Assembly: GCA_017934525.1 (NCBI GenBank)
Contig: JAGBJJ010000027.1
Coordinates: 1 to 35,594, forward strand
Length of the DNA stretch: 35,594 nucleotides
Direction of reading: 5' to 3'
Source: Prevotella sp.
Lineage (GTDB): Bacteria; Bacteroidota; Bacteroidia; Bacteroidales; Bacteroidaceae
Position 1 is the first letter of the stretch, and every line of letters begins with the position of its first letter. The position numbers and the translations under genes were made by a program. Positions 18,030-26,780 of the stretch are shown one piece after another. The notes under the pieces were generated by a model. The model worked only from the letters and a program-made list of their open reading frames with translations. It was not told where the DNA came from and did not search any database.

Positions 18030-19490
18030 ATGAGCTATAACAACGAGTTCGTGCGTCAGGTGGCTGAGCAGAAGTATGAGTTCGGCTTCACCACAGACGT
18101 ACATACGGAAATCATAGAGAAAGGGCTGAACGAGAATATCGTTCGGCTCATCTCAGCTAAAAAGGAAGAGCCCGAGTGGATGCTCGAGTTCCGCCTACGT
18201 GCCTTTCGCTATTGGAAAGAGCAGACGGAACCAAAGTGGGGCCACGTGCATGTGCCTGAGATAGACTATCAGGCCATCAGCTATTATGCCGACCCTACTG
18301 CCAAAAAGGCCAAGGCGTCTGACGGCTCCCAGTCAGATCAGATAGACCCCGAACTGGAAAAAACTTTCGACAAGCTGGGCATACCGCTTGAAGAGCGTCT
18401 GGCGCTGAGCGGCAACACGGCCGTAGATGCCATCATGGACTCAGTCTCGGTGAAGACCACCTTCAAGGAGAAGTTGCGTGAGAAGGGCGTCATCTTCTGT
18501 TCTATCGGCGAGGCTATCAAGGAGCATGGCGACCTCGTCAGGCAGTATCTTGGCACTGTCGTGCCCTATAAAGACAACTTCTTTGCTGCTCTCAACTCGG
18601 CCGTGTTCAGTGACGGCTCTTTCGTCTATATCCCCAAGGGCGTGCGCTGTCCCATGGAGCTCAGCTCCTATTTCCGCATCAACGCCCGCAACACTGGCCA
18701 GTTTGAGCGCACACTCATCATTGCTGACGACGATGCCTACGTATCCTACCTCGAGGGCTGCACCGCCCCGATGCGCGATGAGAACCAGCTGCATGCTGCC
18801 ATCGTCGAGATTATCGTGATGAACCGCGCCGAGGTGAAGTATTCTACCGTGCAGAACTGGTATCCCGGCGACGAGCAGGGCCGTGGCGGCGTGCTCAACT
18901 TGGTGACCAAGCGCGGCGACCTGCGCGGTGCCGACAGCAAACTGTCGTGGACGCAGGTGGAGACCGGCTCGGCCATCACGTGGAAATATCCCTCGTGCAT
19001 CCTGCGCGGCGACCGCTCGCAGGCCGAGTTCTACAGTGTGGCCGTCACCAACAACTATCAGGAGGCCGACACGGGCACGAAGATGATACACATAGGGCGC
19101 GACACCCGCTCGACCATCATCTCGAAAGGCATCAGCGCCGGCCACTCGCAAAACAGCTACCGCGGTCTCGTCCGCGCTGCTGCCACAGCCGAGAACGCCC
19201 GCAACTACTCGTCGTGCGACTCGCTGCTGTTGGGCTCCGACTGCGGCGCCCACACCTTCCCCTATATGGACGTGAAAAACCCTACTGCCATCTTCGAGCA
19301 TGAGGCTACCACCAGCAAGATATCTGAGGACCAGCTCTTCTACTGCAACCAGCGTGGCATCCCGACGGAACAGGCCGTGGGGCTCATCGTCAACGGCTAT
19401 GCCAAGGAGGTGCTCAACAAGCTCCCCATGGAGTTTGCCGTCGAGGCCCAGAAGCTCCTCTCTGTCTCGCTCGAAGGCACGGTGGGATAG
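18030..19490 (+). CDS. sufB: Fe-S cluster assembly scaffold SufB
   Basis: 486 residues from ATG 18030 ([24 protein letters not shown]). An in-frame ATG at 18009 would add seven residues, but that stretch continues the heptad repeat, so the later start is preferred with modest certainty. SufB forms the SufBC2D complex on which Fe-S clusters are built. Features: [18 protein letters not shown] near the N-terminus, [19 protein letters not shown], and the beta-helix core with [45 protein letters not shown], SNxH-type [13 protein letters not shown], and [19 protein letters not shown] near the C-terminus. Length and motifs are normal. It heads sufB-sufC-sufD. No promoter is seen between infB and sufB, so it may be read from the rimP promoter. 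Confidence 0.95.
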   Translation: MSYNNEFVRQVAEQKYEFGFTTDVHTEIIEKGLNENIVRLISAKKEEPEWMLEFRLRAFRYWKEQTEPKWGHVHVPEIDYQAISYYADPTAKKAKASDGSQSDQIDPELEKTFDKLGIPLEERLALSGNTAVDAIMDSVSVKTTFKEKLREKGVIFCSIGEAIKEHGDLVRQYLGTVVPYKDNFFAALNSAVFSDGSFVYIPKGVRCPMELSSYFRINARNTGQFERTLIIADDDAYVSYLEGCTAPMRDENQLHAAIVEIIVMNRAEVKYSTVQNWYPGDEQGRGGVLNLVTKRGDLRGADSKLSWTQVETGSAITWKYPSCILRGDRSQAEFYSVAVTNNYQEADTGTKMIHIGRDTRSTIISKGISAGHSQNSYRGLVRAAATAENARNYSSCDSLLLGSDCGAHTFPYMDVKNPTAIFEHEATTSKISEDQLFYCNQRGIPTEQAVGLIVNGYAKEVLNKLPMEFAVEAQKLLSVSLEGTVG

Positions 19491-19563
19491 TTTCGAGTTC
19501 ATAATGCATGGCTATATAGGATGATTATTTTAAAATTCAACATTCAACCCTTAACATTAAAAA
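19491..19563 (+). other. sufB-sufC spacer with degenerate heptads
   Basis: Contains gttcata (19497-19503), atgcatg, and tandem attcaac (19535-19541, 19542-19548), ccttaac, attaaaa ending two bases before the sufC ATG. It has the same 7-base phasing as the other spacers but no strong inverted pairing. Confidence 0.55.
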
Positions 19564-20322
19564 ATGTTAGAAGTAAAAAACCTTCACGCCCGTATCGGCG
19601 ATAAAGAAATATTAAGAGGCATTGACCTCACCATTCGCGACGGCGAGACACACGCCATCATGGGGCCTAACGGGTCGGGCAAGTCTACACTGAGCGCCGT
19701 GCTCGTGGGTAATCCGCTCTATGAGGTCACTGAGGGCACGGCCACCTTCAACGGCAAAGACCTGCTGGCCATGAAACCCGAAGACCGCGCTCACGAAGGG
19801 CTCTTCCTCTCGTTCCAGTATCCGGTGGAGATTCCCGGTGTGTCGATGACCAACTTCATGCGCGCTGCCATCAACGAGAAGCGTAAGTATCAAGGACTGG
19901 AGCCGATGAATGCTGCTGACTTCATCAAGCTGATGCGCGAAAAACGCAAGATTGTGGAGCTCGACCAGAAACTGGCCAACCGCTCGGTGAACGAAGGTTT
20001 CAGCGGCGGCGAGAAGAAGCGCAACGAGATTTTCCAGATGGCTATGCTCGAGCCGCGGCTGAGCATTCTCGACGAGACCGACTCGGGGCTCGATGTCGAT
20101 GCCATGCGCATCGTGGCCGAGGGCGTCAACAAACTGATGACGCCAGAGAAGTCGTGCATCGTCATCACCCACTACGACCGCCTGCTCGAGATGATTCGTC
20201 CGCAGTATGTCCATGTGCTCTATCAGGGCAGAATAGTGAGAACCGGCGGCCCTGAGCTGGCCAAGGAGATTCAGCTGCACGGCTACGACTGGATTAAGGA
20301 AAGCCTTTCCCAGAATTCTTAG
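19564..20322 (+). CDS. sufC: Fe-S cluster assembly ATPase SufC
   Basis: 252 residues. ABC-type ATPase of the SufBC2D complex; ATP-driven dimerisation remodels SufB/SufD. Walker A is GPNGSGKST (34-42). The Q-loop region is FLSFQYPVEIPGVS (81-94), typical of SufC. The signature FSGGE is at 146-150, in SufC form with KKRNEIFQM after it. Walker B is LSILDE (166-171), followed by TDSGLDVDA. The switch His is in ITHYDRLLEMI (about residue 200). Full length with no oddities. sufB stops 73 nt upstream and sufD starts 56 nt downstream. Confidence 0.96.
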   Translation: MLEVKNLHARIGDKEILRGIDLTIRDGETHAIMGPNGSGKSTLSAVLVGNPLYEVTEGTATFNGKDLLAMKPEDRAHEGLFLSFQYPVEIPGVSMTNFMRAAINEKRKYQGLEPMNAADFIKLMREKRKIVELDQKLANRSVNEGFSGGEKKRNEIFQMAMLEPRLSILDETDSGLDVDAMRIVAEGVNKLMTPEKSCIVITHYDRLLEMIRPQYVHVLYQGRIVRTGGPELAKEIQLHGYDWIKESLSQNS

Positions 20323-20364
20323 TTCATAGTTGAGTGGGCGATAATCCTACTTTCAACCATCAAC
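20322..20364 (+). repeat. Short inverted heptad-type repeat between sufC and sufD
   Basis: gttcatagttga (20322-20333) pairs with tcaaccatcaac (20353-20364) at 10 of 12 positions. It starts at the last base of the sufC stop codon and ends 14 nt before the sufD ATG. The leading gttcata is the same 7-mer as in the nusA-infB array. Confidence 0.55.
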
Positions 20365-20378
20365 AGTTAAAAATCAAG

Positions 20379-21785
20379 ATGGACGAACAAACGAAGAAAC
20401 AGAATATGACCTCCTCCCCGTCGGAGCAGACTGGGGCGGAGCTCCAATATATCGACCTGTACCGGCAGTGCCGCACCATGATCTGCGAGCATGGCAGCGA
20501 TGCGATGAATGCCGTGCGCGATCAGGCCTTCAACGACTTTTGCCGACAGGGCTTCCCGTCGAAGAATGTGGAGCGCTATAAGTACACCGACCTGCAGAAG
20601 CTCTTCGAGCCTGACTATGGCGTCAACCTGAACCGGCTGGAGATACCCGTTGACCCCTATGAGGCCTTCCGCTGCGACGTGCCTAACCTCTCTACCTCAC
20701 TCTATTTCGTGGTGAACGATGCCTTCTACACCAAGCAGTCACCGAAGGGACATCTGCCTGAGGGGGTGATTGTCGGCTCCATGCGGAATCATCCAGACAT
20801 CGTGGCCAGATACTACTCACGGCTGGCGAAAACTGCCGACGACGGGGTGACGGCCCTGAACACCATGCTGGCGCAGGACGGTCTGCTCGTCTATGTGCCC
20901 CGTGGCGTGCGCGTCGACCGCGCCGTTCAGGTCATCAACATACTGAAAGCTACGCCGAGGAATGCACAGCGCCAGGTGCCCGACCTGATGGTGAACCGCC
21001 GTGTGCTCATCATCGTGGAGGACGACGCCGAGATAAAACTGCTGTTCTGTGACCATGCGGCTGACGACCGCCACTTCCTCACCACACAGGTCATCGAGGC
21101 CTTCGTGGGGGGCAATGCATCGCTCGAACTCTACTGCCTGGAAGAGACCCATCATAAGAATGTGCGCCTGAGTAACGTCTATATCGACCAGCAGCGCGAT
21201 AGCCGCGTCAAGCATAACGTCATCACCCTGCACAACGGTATCACCCGCAACCGCCTCGACCTCACCTTCTCGGGCGAGGGTGCCGAGTGCGACTGCTACG
21301 GCTGCGTGATTGCCGACAGGGAGCAGCATGTGGACAACAACACGCTCATCGTTCATCGCGTGCCCCGCTGCACCAGCCGCGAGCTTTATAAGTACGTGCT
21401 CGACGAGAAGGCCACTGGAGCCTTTGCCGGCCGTGTGCTGGTGGAGCACGGGGCACAGAAGACCTCGTCGCAGATGACCAACCAGAACCTGACGACCACC
21501 AGCCAGGCACACATGTACACCCAGCCGATGCTCGAAATCTATGCCGACGACGTGAAGTGTGCCCATGGTTCCACCATAGGCCAGCTCAACGACGCAGCCC
21601 TCTTCTACATGCGCCAGCGCGGCATCTCCGAGCAAGAGGCGCGTACGTTGCTGCAGGTGGCCTTCATCGACGAGGTAATCGACCTCATCGCCCTTGAGCC
21701 GTTGCGCGACCGCCTGCATCACTTGGTGGACAAACGCTTCCGTGGCGAGCTCAACAAGTGCGAGGGTTGCAAGCTCTGCCGATGA
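20379..21785 (+). CDS. sufD: Fe-S cluster assembly protein SufD
   Basis: 468 residues from ATG 20379 (MDEQTKKQNM). A longer GTG-initiated frame from 20334 would translate the spacer repeat and is rejected. SufD is the SufB paralogue completing SufBC2D and is needed for iron acquisition. Visible: N-terminal helical region with DQAFNDFCRQGFPSKNVERYKYTDL (typical PSxxxExWRYT-like SufD motif), the beta-helix core with LLVYVPRGVRVDRAVQV, CYGCVIADREQHVDNNTLIVH and SSQMTNQNLTTTSQAHMYTQPMLEIYADDVKCAHGSTIG, and the C-terminal ARTLLQVAFIDEVIDLI. Residues 10-20 (MTSSPSEQTGA) are encoded by a C-rich/G-rich stretch like the repeats elsewhere in the operon. It ends CEGCKLCR. Confidence 0.94.
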   Translation: MDEQTKKQNMTSSPSEQTGAELQYIDLYRQCRTMICEHGSDAMNAVRDQAFNDFCRQGFPSKNVERYKYTDLQKLFEPDYGVNLNRLEIPVDPYEAFRCDVPNLSTSLYFVVNDAFYTKQSPKGHLPEGVIVGSMRNHPDIVARYYSRLAKTADDGVTALNTMLAQDGLLVYVPRGVRVDRAVQVINILKATPRNAQRQVPDLMVNRRVLIIVEDDAEIKLLFCDHAADDRHFLTTQVIEAFVGGNASLELYCLEETHHKNVRLSNVYIDQQRDSRVKHNVITLHNGITRNRLDLTFSGEGAECDCYGCVIADREQHVDNNTLIVHRVPRCTSRELYKYVLDEKATGAFAGRVLVEHGAQKTSSQMTNQNLTTTSQAHMYTQPMLEIYADDVKCAHGSTIGQLNDAALFYMRQRGISEQEARTLLQVAFIDEVIDLIALEPLRDRLHHLVDKRFRGELNKCEGCKLCR

Positions 21786-21822
21786 GCTTGCTAACTATGC
21801 ATCCGAAAAAAGACGACGACAG

Positions 21823-24177
21823 ATGAAGAAAACAATAGCGATGCTCGTACTGACGTGGCTGCTGACTATGGCAGCCATGGCACAGCCAGTGCCGAAGGAT
21901 GCACCCTACAAGAACGCCTCACTGCCTGTGGAGCAACGCATTGACGACCTGCTGAGCCGTATGACCCTGGAGGAGAAGACGGGACAGCTGCGCTGCACCA
22001 TGGCCTGGAACTACTATGAGCGGCGGGGTAATGCCGTGAGACTGACCGACAGTTTCCGCCACGACATCGGCAAGGAGCATGTGGGCATGCTCTGGGCTAC
22101 GTTCAGGGCCGACCCGTGGACGCAGAAGTCGTTCGACAACGGTCTGATGCCCGAGCTCGCAGCCCGCACGGCCAACGCCATGCAACGCTATGCCGTGGAG
22201 CAGACGCGTCTGGGCATACCTCTCTTCTTGGCAGAGGAGGCTCCACACGGTCACATGGCCATCGGCACCACCGTGCTGCCCACAGGACTGGGCATGGCCG
22301 CCACATGGTCGCGCGAGCTGTTAGAGCGTGCCGGGGCGGTGATTGCCAGCGAGGTGCGGCGGCAGGGCGCTCACATCAGCTATGGTCCCGTGCTCGACCT
22401 GAGCCGCGACCCGCGGTGGAGCCGTGTGGAGGAAACCATGGGCGAAGACCCTGTGCTGACGGCCGAGCTGGGCAGCGCCATGGTGCGCGGTCTGGGCGGC
22501 GGCCACATCAGTCTGCCCACGGCCACCCTGCCCACACTGAAGCACTTTCTGGCCTACGGCACCACCGAGGGCGGCCACAATGGGCGCCCCACCGTCGTCG
22601 GCATGCGTGAGCTGCACGAGAGCTATCTGCCGACGTTCCGCAAGGTGATTGACGCCGGGGCGCGCAGCATCATGACATCGTATAACTCCATCGATGGCAT
22701 TCCCAGCACCTGCAACGACTATCTGCTCACCGACGTGCTGCAACGGCAATGGCAGCTGCAGGGCTTCGTGGTGAGCGACCTCTACAGCATCAATGGTATA
22801 TGGAACGACCACGGCGTGGCAGCCTCGCTCGGCGAGGCGTCGGCGATGGCCTTAGAGGCCGGTGTCGACGTCGATCTGGGGGCTATGGCCTATGGCACGC
22901 TGGCCGATGAGGTGCGTGCGGGTCGCGTCAGCGAGGCGGCAGTAGACAGTGCCGTGCGCCGTGTGCTGCGCATGAAGATGGAGATGGGCCTCTTCGAGCA
23001 TCCCTATGTGACGCCAGAAGATGCCCGCCAGGTGGGCTCCGCGGCTCATGCCGACGTGGCCTTGCAGATGGCGCGCGCCTCAGTGACGCTGCTCGAGAAC
23101 CGCGGTGGTCTGCTGCCCCTGCAACGGGGTGTCAGTGTGGCTGTCGTAGGACCTAATGCCGACAACGTCTATAACCAGTTGGGCGACTACACTGCACCGC
23201 AGGCCGACGGAAGGGTGGTCACCATTGCCGAGGGCCTGCGCCGCAAACTGGGTGACGACCATGTGCGCTATGCCAAGGGTTGCGGCGTGCGTGACACCGT
23301 GCATGCCGACATACGTGCTGCCGTGGAGGCCGCTGAGGGCGCCGACGTGGTAGTGGCCGTGGTGGGCGGCAGCAGTGCACGTGACTTCAAGACATCATAC
23401 ATCGCCACCGGGGCTGCCCAGACCGCGTCTGCCGAGGAAGCCGGCTACCTGTCGGACATGGACTGTGGAGAAGGCTTCGACCGCGCCACGCTCACCCTGT
23501 TGGGCCGCCAGAACGAGTTGCTGCGAGCGCTGAAGGCCACGGGTAAGCCCCTCGTGGTGGTCTACATCGAAGGGCGTCCGCTCGACAAGCGGTGGGCCTC
23601 GGAGCATGCCGATGCATTGCTCACAGCCTATTATCCCGGACAAGAAGGCGGCACGGCCGTGGCCGACGTGCTCTTCGGCGACTACAACCCCGCCGGCCGT
23701 CTGCCTGTCAGCGTGCCCCGCACGGCGAGCCAGTTGCCTGTGTGCTACAACACGAAGGCCCCCGCCACACGCGACTATATGGACATGAGCTCGCGGCCGC
23801 TATATGCCTTCGGCTACGGGCTGAGCTACACCACCTTCAGCTATGCCGACCTCTCCGTTGAGTGTCTGCCGGGCGACAGCGTGAGGGTGAGTTTCAGTGT
23901 GACGAACACGGGGGCGAGGGACGGCGAGGAGGTGGCGCAGGTCTACGTGCGCGACGTCGTGGCACAGACCGTACAGCCCCTGCTGCAGCTGAAGGCCTTC
24001 GACCGCGTGATGCTGCGTGCCGGCGAGACGCGCCGCCTGACATTCATCCTGACACCCGACGACCTGAGCATCATAGACCGCCACATGCAGCGCACACTGG
24101 AGCCCGGCACCTTTGATGTGATGGTAGGCCCTTCGAGCGACCGTATTCTGCTGAAGGGGGCAGCTGTGATAAAATAA
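21823..24177 (+). CDS. Secreted glycoside hydrolase family 3 (beta-glucosidase/xylosidase type)
   Basis: 784 residues. The start at 21823 gives MKKTIAMLVLTWLLTMAAMAQPVP, a clear signal peptide cut near AMA-QP; the frame is open upstream only because it overlaps sufD. GH3 N-domain: LLSRMTLEEKTGQLR, SYGPVLDLSRDPRWSRVEETMGED, KHFLAYGTTEGG, TSYNSIDGIPSTCN, and the nucleophile in GFVVSD (D319). GH3 C-domain from about 420 (SVTLLENRGGLLPL...VAVVGPNAD), a YPGQEGGTAVADVLFGDYNPAGRLPVS segment near 605-630, then a fibronectin-III-like domain at about 680-775. It hydrolyses terminal beta-glycosides; glucose versus xylose specificity cannot be decided here. Its position 37 nt after sufD and before sufS is odd for a periplasmic glycosidase. 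Confidence 0.9.
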   Translation: MKKTIAMLVLTWLLTMAAMAQPVPKDAPYKNASLPVEQRIDDLLSRMTLEEKTGQLRCTMAWNYYERRGNAVRLTDSFRHDIGKEHVGMLWATFRADPWTQKSFDNGLMPELAARTANAMQRYAVEQTRLGIPLFLAEEAPHGHMAIGTTVLPTGLGMAATWSRELLERAGAVIASEVRRQGAHISYGPVLDLSRDPRWSRVEETMGEDPVLTAELGSAMVRGLGGGHISLPTATLPTLKHFLAYGTTEGGHNGRPTVVGMRELHESYLPTFRKVIDAGARSIMTSYNSIDGIPSTCNDYLLTDVLQRQWQLQGFVVSDLYSINGIWNDHGVAASLGEASAMALEAGVDVDLGAMAYGTLADEVRAGRVSEAAVDSAVRRVLRMKMEMGLFEHPYVTPEDARQVGSAAHADVALQMARASVTLLENRGGLLPLQRGVSVAVVGPNADNVYNQLGDYTAPQADGRVVTIAEGLRRKLGDDHVRYAKGCGVRDTVHADIRAAVEAAEGADVVVAVVGGSSARDFKTSYIATGAAQTASAEEAGYLSDMDCGEGFDRATLTLLGRQNELLRALKATGKPLVVVYIEGRPLDKRWASEHADALLTAYYPGQEGGTAVADVLFGDYNPAGRLPVSVPRTASQLPVCYNTKAPATRDYMDMSSRPLYAFGYGLSYTTFSYADLSVECLPGDSVRVSFSVTNTGARDGEEVAQVYVRDVVAQTVQPLLQLKAFDRVMLRAGETRRLTFILTPDDLSIIDRHMQRTLEPGTFDVMVGPSSDRILLKGAAVIK

Positions 24178-24320
24178 GAATTAATGGATGAGAAGTGGAA
24201 AATGACTGATGAAAGCTGAAAAGTGAAAATATAAGGGGCAATAAAACAGACTGGCACCCTATACCCCGAGGGAATTTCACTTTCTTGAGGTGGGGTAGGG
24301 CTTATTAATATTTAAGAAAT
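24178..24320 (+). repeat. GH3-sufS spacer with heptad-like and C-rich/G-rich inverted repeats
   Basis: Begins with degenerate 7-mers (agtggaa, aatgact, gatgaaa, gctgaaa, agtgaaa; up to 24229). gaaaagtgaaaat (24218-24230) is nearly complementary to aatttcactttc (24273-24284). Around it, ccct-a-ta-cccc-gag (24258-24271) pairs imperfectly with gaggtggggtaggg (24286-24299). It looks like two repeat types stacked. It could end or stabilise the upstream transcript; no promoter is evident. Confidence 0.5.
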
Positions 24321-25535
24321 ATGTACGACATCAATAAAATACGTGAGGACTTTCCTATCCTGCAGCGTGAAGTGTATGGACGGCCGTTGGTCTATCTCGA
24401 CAATGCCGCCACGACGCAGAAACCGCTCTGTGTGCTCGACGCCATGCGGCAGGAATATCTCAACGTGAACGCCAACGTGCATCGCGGCGTGCATTATCTC
24501 AGTCAGCAGGCCACCGACCTGCATGAGGCGGCCCGCGAGCGGGTGCGCCGCTTTATCAATGCCCGTAGTACCACGGAGATCGTCTTCACCCGTGGCACTA
24601 CGGAGTCTATCAATCTGGTGGCACAAACCTTCTGCGAGTCGCAGATGCAGGAGGGTGATGAGGTGCTGGTCACCGACATGGAGCACCACTCTAACATCGT
24701 GCCCTGGCAGTTGCTGGCCCGCAAGCGCGGCATCGTGGTGCGTCATCTGCCCATCAACGACAGCGGTGAGCTGGATCTCACGTCTCTCACCTCGCATCTC
24801 TCACCTCGCACGCGGCTGGTGAGCCTCTGCCACGTGAGCAACGTGCTGGGCACGGTGAATCCCGTGAGGCAGATTATCCGCCAGGCCCACGAGCGCGGCA
24901 TCCCTGTGCTTATCGACGCCGCACAGAGCGCGCCCCACATGCGCCTCGACGTGCAGGACATGGACTGCGACTTCCTCTGTTTCAGCGGTCATAAGATGTA
25001 TGGTCCCACAGGCATCGGCGTGCTCTATGGCAAGGAGGAGTGGCTCGACCGCCTGCCGCCTTATCAGGGAGGCGGCGAGATGATCGACCTGGTGTCGTGG
25101 GAGCGCACCACCTTTGAGCGTCCGCCGTTGAAGTTCGAGGCCGGCACGCCCGATTATGTGGCCACCCATGGGCTGGCTACCGCCATCGACTATATCGAGC
25201 AGATAGGCATCGACGCCATAGCAGCTCATGAGCGCGAGCTGACGCGCTATGCCATGGAACAGATGCAGCAGATACCAGGTATGCGCTTCTACGGTGAGGC
25301 AGAGGAGAAAGATGCCGTGGTGAGCTTCCTTGTGGGCGACATTCATCATCTCGACATGGGCACGCTGCTCGACCGCCTGGGCATTGCCGTGCGCACCGGC
25401 CACCACTGTGCCCATCCGCTGATGACGCGCATGGGCGTCACCGGTACTGTGCGTGCCTCGTTTGCCCTCTACAACACTCGCGAGGAGGTCGATGCCCTGG
25501 TGGAAGGCATTCGCCGCGTCAGCCAAATGTTCTGA
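24321..25535 (+). CDS. sufS: Cysteine desulfurase SufS
   Basis: 404 residues. PLP enzyme that takes sulfur from cysteine for Fe-S assembly by SufBCD. Key points: YLDNAATTQKP (25-35), RGTTESINLVA (91-101), EHHSN with the PLP-stacking His (121-125), FSGHKMYGPTGIG with the PLP lysine K225, GGGEMI (250-255), and the group II desulfurase loop RTGHHCAHPLM with the catalytic C363. Length matches SufS. The codons for residues about 155-163 (LTSHLSPRT) contain a perfect 14-bp tandem duplication (24783-24796 and 24797-24810), yet protein length there is normal. No sufE or sufU follows; they must be elsewhere or absent. Confidence 0.96.
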   Translation: MYDINKIREDFPILQREVYGRPLVYLDNAATTQKPLCVLDAMRQEYLNVNANVHRGVHYLSQQATDLHEAARERVRRFINARSTTEIVFTRGTTESINLVAQTFCESQMQEGDEVLVTDMEHHSNIVPWQLLARKRGIVVRHLPINDSGELDLTSLTSHLSPRTRLVSLCHVSNVLGTVNPVRQIIRQAHERGIPVLIDAAQSAPHMRLDVQDMDCDFLCFSGHKMYGPTGIGVLYGKEEWLDRLPPYQGGGEMIDLVSWERTTFERPPLKFEAGTPDYVATHGLATAIDYIEQIGIDAIAAHERELTRYAMEQMQQIPGMRFYGEAEEKDAVVSFLVGDIHHLDMGTLLDRLGIAVRTGHHCAHPLMTRMGVTGTVRASFALYNTREEVDALVEGIRRVSQMF

Positions 25536-25540
25536 AAGAA

Positions 25541-25659
25541 ATTGGGGATGTGTGAGGTGAAGGTAGAATAGACCAGAGACTTCTCTTTGTCACCGTTGTT
25601 GTGGTGAAAAAATAGCAAGACTATCCTACCTTTACCTCACCATCTTCCTTACTCCCCAA
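25541..25659. terminator. Long inverted repeat between convergent sufS and small hypothetical gene
   Basis: 25552-25571 pairs with 25621-25640 at 18 of 20 positions, and outside it ttgggga (25542-25548) pairs with tccccaa (25653-25659). The 49-nt centre has its own small hairpin, tcacc (25580-25584) with ggtga (25593-25597). It starts 6 nt after the sufS stop and ends 4 nt before the stop of the opposing gene, so it probably serves as a two-way terminator. Confidence 0.65.
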
Positions 25660-25663
25660 CTCT

Positions 25664-25942
25664 TCACCTTCTCATCGAGAGTCGGCATTTCAGCACGGCA
25701 CTGACGAACCACGTCAGGCAGAGTACGCGCAGCACCATCGACATCGAGGGGAAGACCGTCATGAGAAAAGCCAGTTGTGCGTTCAGCAGGTGCAGCGTCT
25801 GGCGTGTGGACAGCTGACGTTCCAGCACATCGCCGTAGTAGTGGGTGAGTAAAGTCAGTGTGCGGCCAAAGCATGCCGTCAGATGGTTGTCGACGCTGTT
25901 ATTTCTCATCTCCTTTGCATTCAGAATCATTTCGTTGTTCAT
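25664..25942 (-). CDS. Small hypothetical protein with hydrophobic C-terminal half
   Basis: 92 residues from ATG 25942; I do not recognise the family with certainty. The N-terminal 50 residues are polar and helical (MNNEMILNAKEMRNNSVDN, RTLTLLTHYYGDVLERQLS). Residues 52-85 are strongly hydrophobic (LLNAQLAFLMTVFPSMSMV, then LRVLCLTWFVSAVLKC), consistent with one or two membrane helices, and the end is basic (RLSMRR). It lies between two genes on the opposite strand, is closed by a long inverted repeat, and its upstream region is AT-rich with a weak TTATTTTG (25984-25991). The alternating hydrophobic pattern and position suggest a real gene. A short membrane-associated or regulatory role is a guess. 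Confidence 0.55.
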   Translation of the reverse strand: MNNEMILNAKEMRNNSVDNHLTACFGRTLTLLTHYYGDVLERQLSTRQTLHLLNAQLAFLMTVFPSMSMVLRVLCLTWFVSAVLKCRLSMRR

Positions 25943-26097
25943 AATCCTATTTTCTTTTTTATTCTTATCTGTCTTTCTGGGTGCAAAATAATGAGTTTAA
26001 AGTGCACAGAAAGTTCAATCATGAGACTTTCTTTGTTAAAAACCGGCGAATTTAAGATGTTTTAACGACTTTGCGTTTCATTTCGCCCAGCAAAACA

Positions 26098-26128
26098 TTT
26101 GCCGCCCCCCAAAAATATGTTATCTTTG
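26098..26128 (+). promoter_or_regulatory. Promoter of rnhB-WYL-DUF4923 operon
   Basis: TTTG (26098-26101), 19 nt, TATCTTTG (26121-26128). Transcription would start near 26135, so the ATG at 26162 is the first usable start. It excludes the longer frame beginning at 26099. Confidence 0.82.
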
Positions 26129-26161
26129 CATCGCCAAGTTAACGAACAAAGATTGCACAAG

Positions 26162-26773
26162 ATGCTGAAGAACCACTACTACGAGGGACTCATTGAAGCT
26201 GGTTGCGACGAGGCTGGCCGCGGCTGTCTGGCCGGAGCCGTCTTTGCCGCCGCCGTCATTCTGCCGCCTGACTACGTCAACGCGGCGCTCAACGACTCTA
26301 AGCAACTCAGCGAGCGCCAGCGCTACGAGCTGCGTCCTGTCATAGAGCGCGACGCCCTGGCATGGGCCGTGGGCGTAGTGAGCCCCGAGGAGATAGACCG
26401 TATCAACATACTGAATGCCTCAATATTGGCCATGCACCGTGCCCTGGATCAGCTGCAGCCAGTGCCCGAGGCCGTCATTGTCGACGGCAACAGGTTTAAA
26501 CCGTGGAACCCGTCGGTGCCCTACACCTGCATCGTGAAGGGCGACGCGAAGTATCTCTCAATAGCTGCCGCCTCGGTGCTGGCCAAGACCTGTCGTGACG
26601 ACTACATGATGCGGCTGGCCGACGAGTATCCGCAGTATGACTGGCAGCATAACAAAGGCTACCCCACGCGGCGCCACCGCGAGGCCATCCGCCAGCATGG
26701 CACCACGCCTTATCACCGCATGACATACAACCTGCTGGGCACTGCAGAGCTGAGCCTCGACTTCAAAGATTAG
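26162..26773 (+). CDS. rnhB: Ribonuclease HII
   Basis: 203 residues, start fixed by the promoter just upstream. RNase HII cleaves RNA of RNA-DNA hybrids and single ribonucleotides embedded in [24 protein letters not shown] (12-32) holds the catalytic D16-E17. [12 protein letters not shown] (about 45-56) is the second conserved block. AVIVDGNRF (about 105-113) holds a catalytic Asp. [17 protein letters not shown] (about 134-150) includes the last catalytic Asp. [17 protein letters not shown] is the C-terminal signature. Length is normal. The WYL regulator follows 7 nt later, so they are co-transcribed. Confidence 0.95.
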   Translation: MLKNHYYEGLIEAGCDEAGRGCLAGAVFAAAVILPPDYVNAALNDSKQLSERQRYELRPVIERDALAWAVGVVSPEEIDRINILNASILAMHRALDQLQPVPEAVIVDGNRFKPWNPSVPYTCIVKGDAKYLSIAAASVLAKTCRDDYMMRLADEYPQYDWQHNKGYPTRRHREAIRQHGTTPYHRMTYNLLGTAELSLDFKD

Positions 26774-26780
26774 CATCCCG

